Assembly: GCA_023266695.1 (NCBI GenBank)
Contig: JAHFPO010000053.1
Location: 1 to 13,912, forward strand
Source: Hyphomicrobiales bacterium
GTDB taxonomy: Bacteria; Pseudomonadota; Alphaproteobacteria; Rhizobiales; Xanthobacteraceae
Length of the DNA stretch: 13,912 nt
Direction of reading: 5' to 3'
This document shows positions 5,530-12,689 of the stretch, piece after piece. A model generated the notes under the pieces. The model did not search any database. It worked only from the letters and a program-made list of their open reading frames with translations, and was not told where the DNA came from. A program made the position numbers and the translations under genes. Within the stretch, counting starts at the first letter, position 1. Each line of letters begins with the position of its first letter.

Positions 5530-7869
5530 TCACGCCCGCTCGACGAAGCTCGCCACCACGCGCTTCTCGCCCGCCTTGTCGAACTGCACCGTCAGCTTGT
5601 TGCCGTCGATCTCGCTCACCTCGCCATAACCGAACTTGACGTGGAACACCCGCTCGCCGCGAGCGAAGGCGGATGAGCCGTGGCCGGTCTTGGCGACCAC
5701 CTCGCCCTCGATGGTGACCGGCTTGCGCACGAAACGGCCGGCGGCGCCCTCCGCGCCACCCCCGCGCCGCGTCTGCGCGCGCTGCCAGCCGGGCGTATCG
5801 TAGCGCGAGGAGAACGATCCGGCGTCGAACCGGCTCCGCGGCTCGGCAAAGCCGCCCGCCGCCTCGCGCACCTCCACATGCGCCTCCGGCAATTCGTCGA
5901 GGAAGCGGCTCGGCACATTCGAGCTCCATAGCCCGTGGATGCGCCGGTTGGAGGAAAAATAGATGCGCGCCCGCCGCCGCGCCCGGGTCAAGCCGACATG
6001 GGCGAGCCGGCGCTCTTCCTCCAGGCCGGCGCGGCCCTGCTCGTCGAGCGAGCGTTGATGGGGGAACAGGCCCTCCTCCCAGCCCGGCAGGAACAGGGCG
6101 TCGAACTCAAGACCCTTGGCGGCGTGGAGCGTCATCAGATTGACGGCGTCCGTCGCGCCGCCGCTTTCCACGTCCATGACGAGCGCGATATGTTCGAGGA
6201 ATCCGCGCAGATTCTCGAAGGCTTCCATGGAGCGCACCAGCTCCTTGAGGTTCTCGAGCCGGCCAGCGGCGTCGGCCGAGCGATCGTTCTGCCACATGGC
6301 GGTATAGCCCGACTCGTCGAGCACGATTTCGGCAAGCTCGGTATGCGGCAGCTGATCGAGCTGGCCGCGCCAGCGATCGAAGGCGGCGACGAGATCGCGC
6401 AGCGCCCCGCGCGGCTTCGTCTTCAATTCCTCGGTCGTGGTGAGCACGCGCGCTGCTTCCATCAGTGACACGCGGTTGGTGCGCCCATAGTCGTGCAAAG
6501 TCTGCAGCGCCACGTCGCCGAGGCCGCGCTTCGGCACATTGACGATGCGCTCGAAAGCGAGGTCGTCGCTTACCGAGCAGACGCAGCGGAAATAGGCGAG
6601 CGCGTCGCGGATCTCGGCGCGCTCGTAGAAGCGCGGGCCCCCGATCACGCGATAGGGCAGCCCCAGGGTGACGAAGCGGTCCTCGAACTCGCGCATCTGG
6701 AACGAGGCCCGCACCAGGATCGCGATCTCGGAGAGCTTGTGGCCCTTGCGCGCGAGCGCCTCGATTTCCTCGCCGATCGCGCGTGCTTCCTCTTCGGAAT
6801 CCCAAGCGCCGGTCACCGTCACCTTCTCGCCCGCTTCGCCTTCGGTCCTGAGCGTCTTGCCGAGGCGGCCCTCGTTGTGGGCGATCAGGTGCGAGGCGGC
6901 GGCGAGGATATGGCCGGTCGAGCGATAGTTGCGCTCGAGCCTGATCACCTTGGCGCCGGGAAAATCCTTCTCGAAGCGCAGGATGTTGTCGACCTCGGCG
7001 CCGCGCCAGCCGTAGATCGACTGGTCGTCGTCGCCGACGACGCAGAGATTTTTCGATCCCTGCGCCAACAGCCGCAGCCACAGGTACTGGGCGACGTTGG
7101 TGTCCTGATATTCGTCCACCAGCATGTAGCGGAAGCGCTCCTGATAGCGCGCGAGCACGTCGGCGTGCGCCCGGAAGAGGCGGAGGTTCTCCAGCAGGAG
7201 ATCGCCGAAATCGGCGGCGTTCAAAGTCTTCAAGCGTTCCTGATAGGCGGCATAGAGCGACTTGCCCCGCCCATCGGCGAAGCTCATGGCGTCGCCCGCC
7301 GGCACGTCGGCGGGCGAAAGGCCGCGATTCTTCCAGTTGTCGATGATGGCGGCAAGCACGCGCGCCGGCCAACGCTTCTCGTCGATGTCGGCCGCCTCGA
7401 TCACCTGCTTCATGAGCCGGATCTGGTCGTCGGTGTCGAGGATGGTGAAGTCGGACTTGAGGCCCACGAGCTCGGCGTGGCGGCGGAGAATCTTCACCCC
7501 GATGGAATGGAAGGTGCCGAGCCAGGGCATGCCCTCGACCGCCTTGCCGACCATCGTCCCCACGCGTTCCTTCATCTCACGCGCGGCCTTGTTGGTGAAG
7601 GTGACGGCGAGGATGTCGCCGGGCCGCGCCCGGCCGGCGGCGAGGAGATGGGCGATGCGGGTGGTGAGCACCCGGGTCTTGCCGGTGCCGGCGCCGGCGA
7701 GCACCAGCACCGGTCCATCGAGGCTTTCGACCGCCTCGATCTGCTCGAGGTTCAACCCGTCGAGATAGTCGGGACCCGCCGCCGCGCGGGCGCGCGCGGC
7801 AATGCCGCCGGCCTTGGGCGCGGGCGGCAGGGGCGGATCGGAGCGTTCCTGTTTCAGCGGATCGGCCAT
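5530..7869 (-). CDS. uvrD: UvrD/PcrA-type ATP-dependent DNA helicase
   Basis: This is a complete 779-residue superfamily 1A 3'-5' helicase, acting in nucleotide excision and mismatch repair and in clearing proteins from DNA. All motifs are visible: Q motif LNLEQIEAV (39-47), Walker A AGAGTGKT (58-65), motif Ia VTFTNKAAREM (89-99), Walker B VDEYQDTN (251-258), motif III GDDDQSIYGWRG (279-290), motif IV ERNYRST (312-318), motif V NLMTLHAAKGLEFD (577-590) and motif VI VGLTRAR (625-631). A low-complexity linker (about 665-735) leads to a C-terminal Tudor-like domain, GERVFHVKFGYGEVSEIDG from 738, which in PcrA contacts RNA polymerase. The ATG at 7869 has only a weak ribosome binding site (AAGAGA). 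The 35-residue Pro/Ala-rich N-terminal extension is normal for alphaproteobacteria. Upstream is the repeat-bearing divergent gap. Confidence 0.95.
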   Translation of the reverse strand: MADPLKQERSDPPLPPAPKAGGIAARARAAAGPDYLDGLNLEQIEAVESLDGPVLVLAGAGTGKTRVLTTRIAHLLAAGRARPGDILAVTFTNKAAREMKERVGTMVGKAVEGMPWLGTFHSIGVKILRRHAELVGLKSDFTILDTDDQIRLMKQVIEAADIDEKRWPARVLAAIIDNWKNRGLSPADVPAGDAMSFADGRGKSLYAAYQERLKTLNAADFGDLLLENLRLFRAHADVLARYQERFRYMLVDEYQDTNVAQYLWLRLLAQGSKNLCVVGDDDQSIYGWRGAEVDNILRFEKDFPGAKVIRLERNYRSTGHILAAASHLIAHNEGRLGKTLRTEGEAGEKVTVTGAWDSEEEARAIGEEIEALARKGHKLSEIAILVRASFQMREFEDRFVTLGLPYRVIGGPRFYERAEIRDALAYFRCVCSVSDDLAFERIVNVPKRGLGDVALQTLHDYGRTNRVSLMEAARVLTTTEELKTKPRGALRDLVAAFDRWRGQLDQLPHTELAEIVLDESGYTAMWQNDRSADAAGRLENLKELVRSMEAFENLRGFLEHIALVMDVESGGATDAVNLMTLHAAKGLEFDALFLPGWEEGLFPHQRSLDEQGRAGLEEERRLAHVGLTRARRRARIYFSSNRRIHGLWSSNVPSRFLDELPEAHVEVREAAGGFAEPRSRFDAGSFSSRYDTPGWQRAQTRRGGGAEGAAGRFVRKPVTIEGEVVAKTGHGSSAFARGERVFHVKFGYGEVSEIDGNKLTVQFDKAGEKRVVASFVERA

Positions 7870-7942
7870 GGAGTCTCTTGCGAATCCTCAAAGAACAAAG
7901 TGGCACTGCCCATCCGGTTTGGCGAGGGCAAACGGTCTTGGC

Positions 7943-8092
7943 TCCCTCTCCCCGTTTACGGGGAGAGGGATGGGGTGAGAGGCAAGGGCCGGAAGTGCGA
8001 ACACCCCTCACCCGGCTCGCGGAGCCTGTCATCGGGCGGCGCTTCGCGCCGACCCGTTGGCTCGCCGACCTCTCCCCGCCAGCGGGGAGAGG
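7943..8092. repeat. Compound palindromic repeat (REP/BIME-like)
   Basis: This 150-bp element consists of stacked inverted repeats. A left hairpin has 12-bp arms TCCCTCTCCCCG and CGGGGAGAGGGA around TTTA (7943-7970). GGGTGAG (7973-7979) can pair with CTCACCC (8007-8013). GGCTC (8014-8018) pairs with GAGCC (8022-8026). CGGCGC (8037-8042) pairs with GCGCCG (8046-8051). A right hairpin has arms CCTCTCCCCGC and GCGGGGAGAGG (8069-8092). The two terminal hairpins share the core CCTCTCCCCG / CGGGGAGAGG. From memory this matches a dispersed intergenic repeat of Rhizobiales. It fills the divergent gap between uvrD and the aminopeptidase gene; reading frames that extend through it are not genes. Confidence 0.85.
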
Positions 8093-8135
8093 TGAACGAC
8101 ATGGACGCAGGTTCAGCCCGGCTCTAGAACGCCCC

Positions 8136-9965
8136 ATGTTCGAGGCGAAATTCCAGTCGTTCGAGGAGCGGGCCGACCCGTCGAAGGGGGCGGAGCGCGT
8201 GAAAAAGCTCCGCGCCGAGCTGAAGAAGCGCAAGCTCGGGGGCTTCGTCGTCTCCCGCGCCGACCCGCACCAGAACGAATTCGTGCCGCCGGCGGAGGAG
8301 AGGCTCGCCTGGCTTACGGGCTTTTCCGGCTCGGCCGGCGCCGCCGTGGTGCTTCAAGACAAGGCCGCCCTCTTCGCCGACGGCCGTTATGGGTTGCAGG
8401 CGCGCGAGGAGGTCGATCGCTCGGTCTTCACGATCGAGCATCTGATCGAACGCCCGCCCGAGGACTGGATCGCCGACAATCTTCCGGCAAGCGGCAGCCT
8501 CGGCTACGACCCTTGGCGCACCACCCTCGACCAGGTGGAAAAGCTCGCCAAAGCCTGCGCGCGCGCCAAAGCCAAGCTCGTCGCGGTCGCGGACAATCCG
8601 GTCGATGCGATCTGGCGGGAGCGGCCCGCCCCGCCGCTCGCCCCGGTCAAGCTCCACGATCAGAAGTTCGCGGGCGAGAGCGCCGAGGCGAAGCTCGCGC
8701 GCCTCAGCGCGGAGCTCGCGAAGGCGAAGTGTGATGCCGCCGTCCTCTCCGATCCCGCCGCCGTCGCCTGGACCTTCAATATCCGCGGCGGCGACGTCGC
8801 CCACACGCCCCTGCCGCTTTCATGGGCGATCGTGCCGCGCGAGGGAAAGCCGCTGCTCTTCATCGACGCACGCAAGCTCGCGAACGAGGTGCGAACGGCA
8901 CTCGGCAAGCTCGCGGCGATCGAGGAACCGCGCAACCTCGAAGCGGTTCTCGCCAAGCACGCCAAGAAAAAGACCATCCGCCTCGATCAGGCGACCGCCC
9001 CGCGCCGGCTCGCGGATGTCATCGAAAAAGCCGGCGGAACGGTCTCCAAGGGACCCGATCCGGTCGCCCGCATGAAAGCCGTGAAGAACGCGACCGAGAT
9101 CGCGGGCATGCGCGCGGCGCACCAGCGCGACGGCGTCGCGCTCTGCCGCTTTCTCGCCTGGCTCGACCGCGAGGCGCCAGAGGGAAAGCTCAGTGAGATC
9201 GACGCGGTGGCGGCGCTCGAAAGCTTCCGCCGCGACACCGGCGCGCTCAAGGACATTTCGTTCCCCACCATCGCCGGTTCCGGCCCCAACGGCGCGATCG
9301 TGCATTATCGCGTGACCAGGAAGAGCAACCGGCGCCTCGCGCCCGGCGAATTGTTCCTCGTCGATTCCGGTGCCCAATACGAGGACGGCACCACCGACGT
9401 CACCCGCACCGTCGCCATCGGGAACCCAAGCGAGGAGATGCGCGAGCGCTTCACCCTCGTGCTCAAGGGTCACATCGCAATCGCCCGCGCGCTCTTTCCC
9501 GATGGCACCAGCGGCGCGCAGATCGATCCGTTCGCGCGCGCCCCGCTATGGGCGGCGGGGCTCGACTACGACCACGGCACCGGCCACGGGGTTGGCAGCT
9601 ATCTTTCGGTGCACGAGGGCCCGGCGCGGCTTTCGAAACTCGGCAACGCGCCGCTTGGCCCGGGCATGGTGCTCTCGAACGAGCCGGGATTTTACAAAAC
9701 CGGCGCCTATGGCATCCGGATCGAGAATCTCGTCCTGGTGACGGAGGCGCGTGCGCGCGAGGGAGCCGAGAAAAAATTGCTCGGCTTCGAGACCCTGACC
9801 CGGGCGCCGATCGACCGGCGCCTCGTCGTGCGCGGGCAACTCGCGCGCGAGGAAATCGACTGGCTCGATGCCTATCACGCACTTGTGCGCAACGAGATCG
9901 GACCTCTTCTCGATGCCGAGACCCGGCCATGGCTGGATGCTGCGACGGCACCTGTCGATAAATAG
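8136..9965 (+). CDS. Aminopeptidase P family metallopeptidase (M24B, Xaa-Pro aminopeptidase)
   Basis: The enzyme removes an N-terminal residue that precedes proline, using a two-metal (usually Mn) centre in the cytoplasm. The 609-residue length matches the three-domain eukaryotic XPNPEP1-like type rather than the roughly 440-residue E. coli PepP. Domains: creatinase N-terminal domain (about 22-150, with VPPAEERLAWLTGFSGSAG), a second creatinase-like domain (about 165-310), the pita-bread M24 domain (about 315-540) and the AP-P C-terminal extension (about 550-605, LLGFETLTRAPID). The metal ligands D410 and D421 (LVDSGAQYEDGTTDVTRT), H484 (GTGHGVG), E516 (SNEPG) and E530 (IRIEN), plus catalytic H390 (HYR) and H493 (VHEGP), are all present. 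The ATG at 8136 is chosen because the protein similarity begins there; upstream is the repeat. Its ribosome binding site is poor. It is divergent from uvrD. Confidence 0.93.
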   Translation: MFEAKFQSFEERADPSKGAERVKKLRAELKKRKLGGFVVSRADPHQNEFVPPAEERLAWLTGFSGSAGAAVVLQDKAALFADGRYGLQAREEVDRSVFTIEHLIERPPEDWIADNLPASGSLGYDPWRTTLDQVEKLAKACARAKAKLVAVADNPVDAIWRERPAPPLAPVKLHDQKFAGESAEAKLARLSAELAKAKCDAAVLSDPAAVAWTFNIRGGDVAHTPLPLSWAIVPREGKPLLFIDARKLANEVRTALGKLAAIEEPRNLEAVLAKHAKKKTIRLDQATAPRRLADVIEKAGGTVSKGPDPVARMKAVKNATEIAGMRAAHQRDGVALCRFLAWLDREAPEGKLSEIDAVAALESFRRDTGALKDISFPTIAGSGPNGAIVHYRVTRKSNRRLAPGELFLVDSGAQYEDGTTDVTRTVAIGNPSEEMRERFTLVLKGHIAIARALFPDGTSGAQIDPFARAPLWAAGLDYDHGTGHGVGSYLSVHEGPARLSKLGNAPLGPGMVLSNEPGFYKTGAYGIRIENLVLVTEARAREGAEKKLLGFETLTRAPIDRRLVVRGQLAREEIDWLDAYHALVRNEIGPLLDAETRPWLDAATAPVDK

Positions 9966-10066
9966 CATAAAAATTATGTGATTTTATTCTATTGACGAAA
10001 AATTACTGTTGAGTGACCATGCTATCGGGTCGATGACGGGCTGCATCCGGCCCCGGAGATGATTTC
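9966..10066 (+). promoter_or_regulatory. AT-rich promoter and leader of the ABC importer operon
   Basis: This is the most AT-rich stretch in the window. It contains TTGACG (9992-9997), a good -35 match. At 17 nt spacing the -10 is only GACCAT, so the -10 is unclear. CATAA (9966-9970) and TTATG (9974-9978) form an inverted repeat with a three-base spacer. ATAGCAT (9962-9968) recurs inverted as ATGCTAT (10019-10025), flanking the -35, which could be an operator. GGAG (10055-10058) is the ribosome binding site, 8 nt before the ATG at 10067. Confidence 0.4.
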
Positions 10067-11137
10067 ATGGGTTGCTGTGACGACAATCCTGCGTTCCGGT
10101 CCATCGCAGGCAAGACCAGCGCCGAGCTGGCGCCGCCCGACCTCTCTCGCCGCACGGTGCTGAAGGGTGCCGCCGCCTTGGCGGGCGTGGTGAGCGCCGC
10201 CGGTCCGGCTGGCGCGCAAACCAACCCCAAGAAGGTCACGGTTTCCTTTTGCAGCCAGATCCTGTGCGCCCCGCCCTATGTCGTAGGCGTCGCCAACGGT
10301 CACTTCCGCAACCACGGCCTCGATGTGGAGATCGTCTATACCCGCGGCGGCAATGCAGCCATTCAGGCGCTCGTCGGCGGAGCCGTTGATTACGGGGCAA
10401 CCTCGCTCGACGTGGCGATGCAGGCCTATGCCAAGGGCGCGGACATTCGCCGCTTTGTTACCACCGGCCGCCTGCCGCTGTTCGCGCTCGTGACCGCGCC
10501 GAAGCGGGCGGCGGAAATCACCGGTCTCAAGGACCTCGAAGGCAAAACCGTCGGCGTGTCAGCGCTCGGCAATGCCGATCATGCGCTTCTCTTGTTCCTG
10601 CTCGCCAAGGCCGGCGCCGACAAGGACAAGGTCCAGTTCGCGACCCTTGGCGTCAATCTGCTCGAAGCGCTGCGCGGGGGCCTGGTCGATGCCGGCCTGG
10701 TGCAGGAACCGGCGCTCACGCTGATCGCACGCGCGGGCGGGCGCACGCTCGTCAACGCCATGGACAGCAAGGATGCGCAGAAATATCTCGGCGGACCCTA
10801 CGAATTCATGGGCGTTTCCGTCCGCACCAAGGAGATCGCGGCGCGCAAACCCGAAATGCTGGCGCTCGCCAAGGGCCTCGACGACGCCCTCAAAGCGCTC
10901 CCGAAGATGAAGCCCAACGAACTGGTGAATGCCTTTCCGAAGGAGCTGCTCGCCGGCGCCAACGTGACCGAGCTCGGCGACATCCTGGCGCGCTACCGCA
11001 CTTCGCTCTATCCGGACCGGGTGACGATCGATCTCGCAGCCGCGCGCCGTGTCGCCGAGAGCCTGAAGATCGCGGGCCTCGTCAAGGCCGACGCCGACGT
11101 CAGCGGGCTGCACGACACCACCATCGTGGGGAGCTAA
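10067..11137 (+). CDS. ABC transporter substrate-binding protein, nitrate/sulfonate/taurine (NMT1/SsuA-like) type
   Basis: The 356-residue product is a periplasmic binding protein that hands its ligand to the permease and ATPase encoded next. The N-terminus has a twin-arginine motif, SRRTVLKG (27-34), then a hydrophobic core AAALAGVVSAAG and a likely cleavage site after AGA (about residue 50). It should therefore be exported folded by the Tat system. The binding domain starts at KVTVSFCSQILCAPPYVVGV. VANGHFRNHGLDVEIVY, then GGNAAIQALVGGAVDYGATS, is the standard NMT1/SsuA-like block, and a second lobe begins near LKDLEGKTVGVSALGN (about 155). Substrate specificity cannot be told. The unusual points are the MGCC start (C3, C4) before the Tat motif and the pair C62/C67 at the start of the mature domain, near the usual ligand-binding loop. 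The ATG at 10067 is supported by GGAG 8 nt upstream. Confidence 0.88.
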   Translation: MGCCDDNPAFRSIAGKTSAELAPPDLSRRTVLKGAAALAGVVSAAGPAGAQTNPKKVTVSFCSQILCAPPYVVGVANGHFRNHGLDVEIVYTRGGNAAIQALVGGAVDYGATSLDVAMQAYAKGADIRRFVTTGRLPLFALVTAPKRAAEITGLKDLEGKTVGVSALGNADHALLLFLLAKAGADKDKVQFATLGVNLLEALRGGLVDAGLVQEPALTLIARAGGRTLVNAMDSKDAQKYLGGPYEFMGVSVRTKEIAARKPEMLALAKGLDDALKALPKMKPNELVNAFPKELLAGANVTELGDILARYRTSLYPDRVTIDLAAARRVAESLKIAGLVKADADVSGLHDTTIVGS

Positions 11138-11143
11138 CCCCTG
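11128..11143 (+). promoter_or_regulatory. Ribosome binding site and CTG start of the ABC ATPase gene
   Basis: GGGGAG (11128-11133) ends 7 nt before CTG (11141-11143), an ideal Shine-Dalgarno arrangement. The stop codon TAA of the binding-protein gene (11135-11137) lies between them, in the same frame as the ATPase, followed by one CCC codon. No ATG, GTG or TTG occurs in this frame from the TAA until the GTG at 11225, which falls just before the Walker A motif. CTG is therefore the likely start. Confidence 0.6.
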
Positions 11144-11896
11144 CACGTTCGCGATCTCTCGCTCTCCTATGGCGGCGAGCCGGTCCTGGAGGGCGTAAGC
11201 CTTCACGTCGGTGAAGGCCAATATGTGAGCCTGGTGGGCCCTTCGGGCTCCGGCAAGTCGAGTCTGCTGCGCGCCATCATCGGACTGCAGAAAACCTTGA
11301 GCGGGTCGGTGGAAACCGGCTGCGCGAAAGCGGACATCGGCATTCTGTTTCAGGACGACGCGCTGTTGCCCTGGCGCACCGCGCGCGAAAACGTGGCACT
11401 CGGGCTCGGGTTTCACGGAATGGAACGCGCCCGGGCGCTCGATGAAGCCGAAGCCTGGCTCGCGCGGCTCGGGCTTTCCGGCCTCAGTGACCGCTATCCG
11501 GGCCGGCTTAGCGGCGGCCAGCGCAAACGCGTCGCGCTCGCGCAGGTGCTGGCGCTCAAGCCGAAATTGCTGCTGATGGACGAGCCTTTCGCCTCGCTCG
11601 ACGCCATCGTGCGCGCGCGCATCAGCCAGGAACTGGTCGAGCTCGTGGAGCGCGAACGGATCAGCGTGCTGCACGTCACCCACGATCTCGAGGAGGCGAT
11701 CACGCTCTCCGACACGGTCCATCTGCTCTCGCAGGGACCGCGCGCGCGCATCACGCAACATTATCCCGTGCCGATCCCGCGCCCGCGCGAGCTGGTACGC
11801 GCGCGCATGCATCCCGCCTTCGCACCGCTTTTGGAACGGCTCTGGCGCGATCTCTCCCGCGAGGTCGCTCACAATCCGCGGGCGGAGGCGGCGTGA
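11141..11896 (+). CDS. ABC transporter ATP-binding protein (SsuB/TauB-like), CTG start
   Basis: This is the cytoplasmic ATPase of the importer, 251 residues when started at CTG, the usual family length. The start of the nucleotide-binding fold, HVRDLSLSYGGEPVLEGVSL, lies in front of the first conventional start codon. The GTG at 11225 would delete 28 residues, including the A-loop tyrosine and the first strands. Motifs (251-residue numbering): Walker A GPSGSGKS (33-40), Q-loop FQDD with Q71, signature LSGGQ (123-127), Walker B LLLMDEP (143-149), D-loop SLD (152-154) and H-loop H181 (VTHDLEEA). It follows the binding-protein gene by 3 nt and overlaps the permease start by one base. A fusion with the binding protein by stop-codon readthrough is unlikely, because one part is exported and the other is cytoplasmic. 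Confidence 0.85.
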   Translation: MHVRDLSLSYGGEPVLEGVSLHVGEGQYVSLVGPSGSGKSSLLRAIIGLQKTLSGSVETGCAKADIGILFQDDALLPWRTARENVALGLGFHGMERARALDEAEAWLARLGLSGLSDRYPGRLSGGQRKRVALAQVLALKPKLLLMDEPFASLDAIVRARISQELVELVERERISVLHVTHDLEEAITLSDTVHLLSQGPRARITQHYPVPIPRPRELVRARMHPAFAPLLERLWRDLSREVAHNPRAEAA

Positions 11897-12648
11897 TGTT
11901 GAACCCGAAGCGGGCCTGGATTCGCCAGTTGATCGCGCTCGCGACCTTTCTCGCGCTGTGGGAGGCGGCCGGCCGGGCCGATCTCTTGAACCCGCTCTAT
12001 ATGCCGATGCCGAGCAGCATCTGGGACGCGCTGGTGGAACTCTTCGCCGGCGGCCGTATCTGGATTCATATGGAGGCGACCTTCACCGCCGCACTCGCCG
12101 GGCTCGTGATCGGGATCGTCGTGGGCATCGTGCTCGGCGTCGTCGCCGCTCTCATCCCGGTCGTCGCCGAACTGCTCGAGCCGGTGATGCTGCTCCTGAA
12201 CGCGGTGCCGCGGGTGATCCTGGCGCCGCTGTTCGTGATCTGGCTCGGCATCGGGCTCGCCTCCAAGGTGGCGCTCGCCTTCATCCTGGTGGCGGTGGTG
12301 ATCTTCTTCACCGTGTTCACCGGCATCCGGCAGGTCGACCGGCGATTGGTCGAGCGCATCGTGACGCTCGGCGGCGGACGCTCTGCGCTCCTGCGTCACG
12401 TCTATCTCCCCTCGGTCACGGCCTGGGTACTCGGCAATCTCAAGGTCGCGGTCGGCTTCGCCTTTACCGGCGCGGTGGTCGGCGAATTCGTCGCCGCCAG
12501 TCGCGGCCTCGGCTATCTGCTTTCCTTCGCCCAGAGCACATTCAACTCCGCGCTGATGATGGCGCTGGTGCTCTTGATCATGGCGGTCGTGCTGGTCATC
12601 TTCGGTCTCGCCAGCCGGCTCGAGAAACGTTTGTTGCGCTGGAACTGA
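11896..12648 (+). CDS. ABC transporter permease (SsuC/TauC-like)
   Basis: This is the inner-membrane channel subunit of the importer, 250 residues. About six hydrophobic segments are visible: 11-22, 63-87, 93-117, 124-142, 178-196 and 219-240. The cytoplasmic EAA loop that docks on the ATPase is at about 151-173 (LVERIVTLGGGRSALLRHVY, then LPS), with the conserved Gly and the LP end, though the EAA itself reads ERI. The segment GAVVGEFVAASRGLGYLL (192-209) is typical of the nitrate/sulfonate/taurine permease family. The ATG at 11896 shares its A with the TGA of the ATPase gene, and GGAGG (11884-11888) is 7 nt upstream. The GTG at 11893 is possible but too close to that site. It is the last gene of the operon, converging on ligA. 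Confidence 0.92.
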   Translation: MLNPKRAWIRQLIALATFLALWEAAGRADLLNPLYMPMPSSIWDALVELFAGGRIWIHMEATFTAALAGLVIGIVVGIVLGVVAALIPVVAELLEPVMLLLNAVPRVILAPLFVIWLGIGLASKVALAFILVAVVIFFTVFTGIRQVDRRLVERIVTLGGGRSALLRHVYLPSVTAWVLGNLKVAVGFAFTGAVVGEFVAASRGLGYLLSFAQSTFNSALMMALVLLIMAVVLVIFGLASRLEKRLLRWN

Positions 12649-12658
12649 GCCGGTTAGG

Positions 12659-12681
12659 ATGGCCGGGACCAGCTCGGCCAT
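12659..12681. terminator. Hairpin between convergent permease and ligA genes
   Basis: ATGGCCG (12659-12665) pairs with CGGCCAT (12675-12681), and two further inner pairs are possible around an ACCAG loop. It fills most of the 41-nt gap between the permease stop (12648) and the ligA stop (12690), so it may terminate both transcripts. Neither strand shows a clear T-run. Confidence 0.4.
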
Positions 12682-12689
12682 GACATGAT

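Noticed and set aside
7943..8092. CRISPR array
   Set aside because: Only two copies of an inverted-repeat core are present, with no regular direct repeats or spacers and no cas genes.
6493..8127. Plus-strand 544-codon open frame opposite uvrD
   Set aside because: It lies antisense to a helicase with all motifs intact and runs through the palindromic repeat; its composition is typical of a shadow frame.
7878..8135. Longer N-terminus of the aminopeptidase through the repeat
   Set aside because: The extension translates hairpin repeat DNA; family similarity begins at the ATG at 8136.
11137..11143. A natural fusion of binding protein and ATPase by TAA readthrough
   Set aside because: The frames match, but the binding protein is Tat-exported and the ATPase is cytoplasmic; a strong ribosome binding site before CTG gives a simpler explanation.
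10559..11872. Minus-strand 437-codon open frame opposite the binding protein and ATPase
   Set aside because: It is antisense to two well-supported genes and has no recognisable domain.
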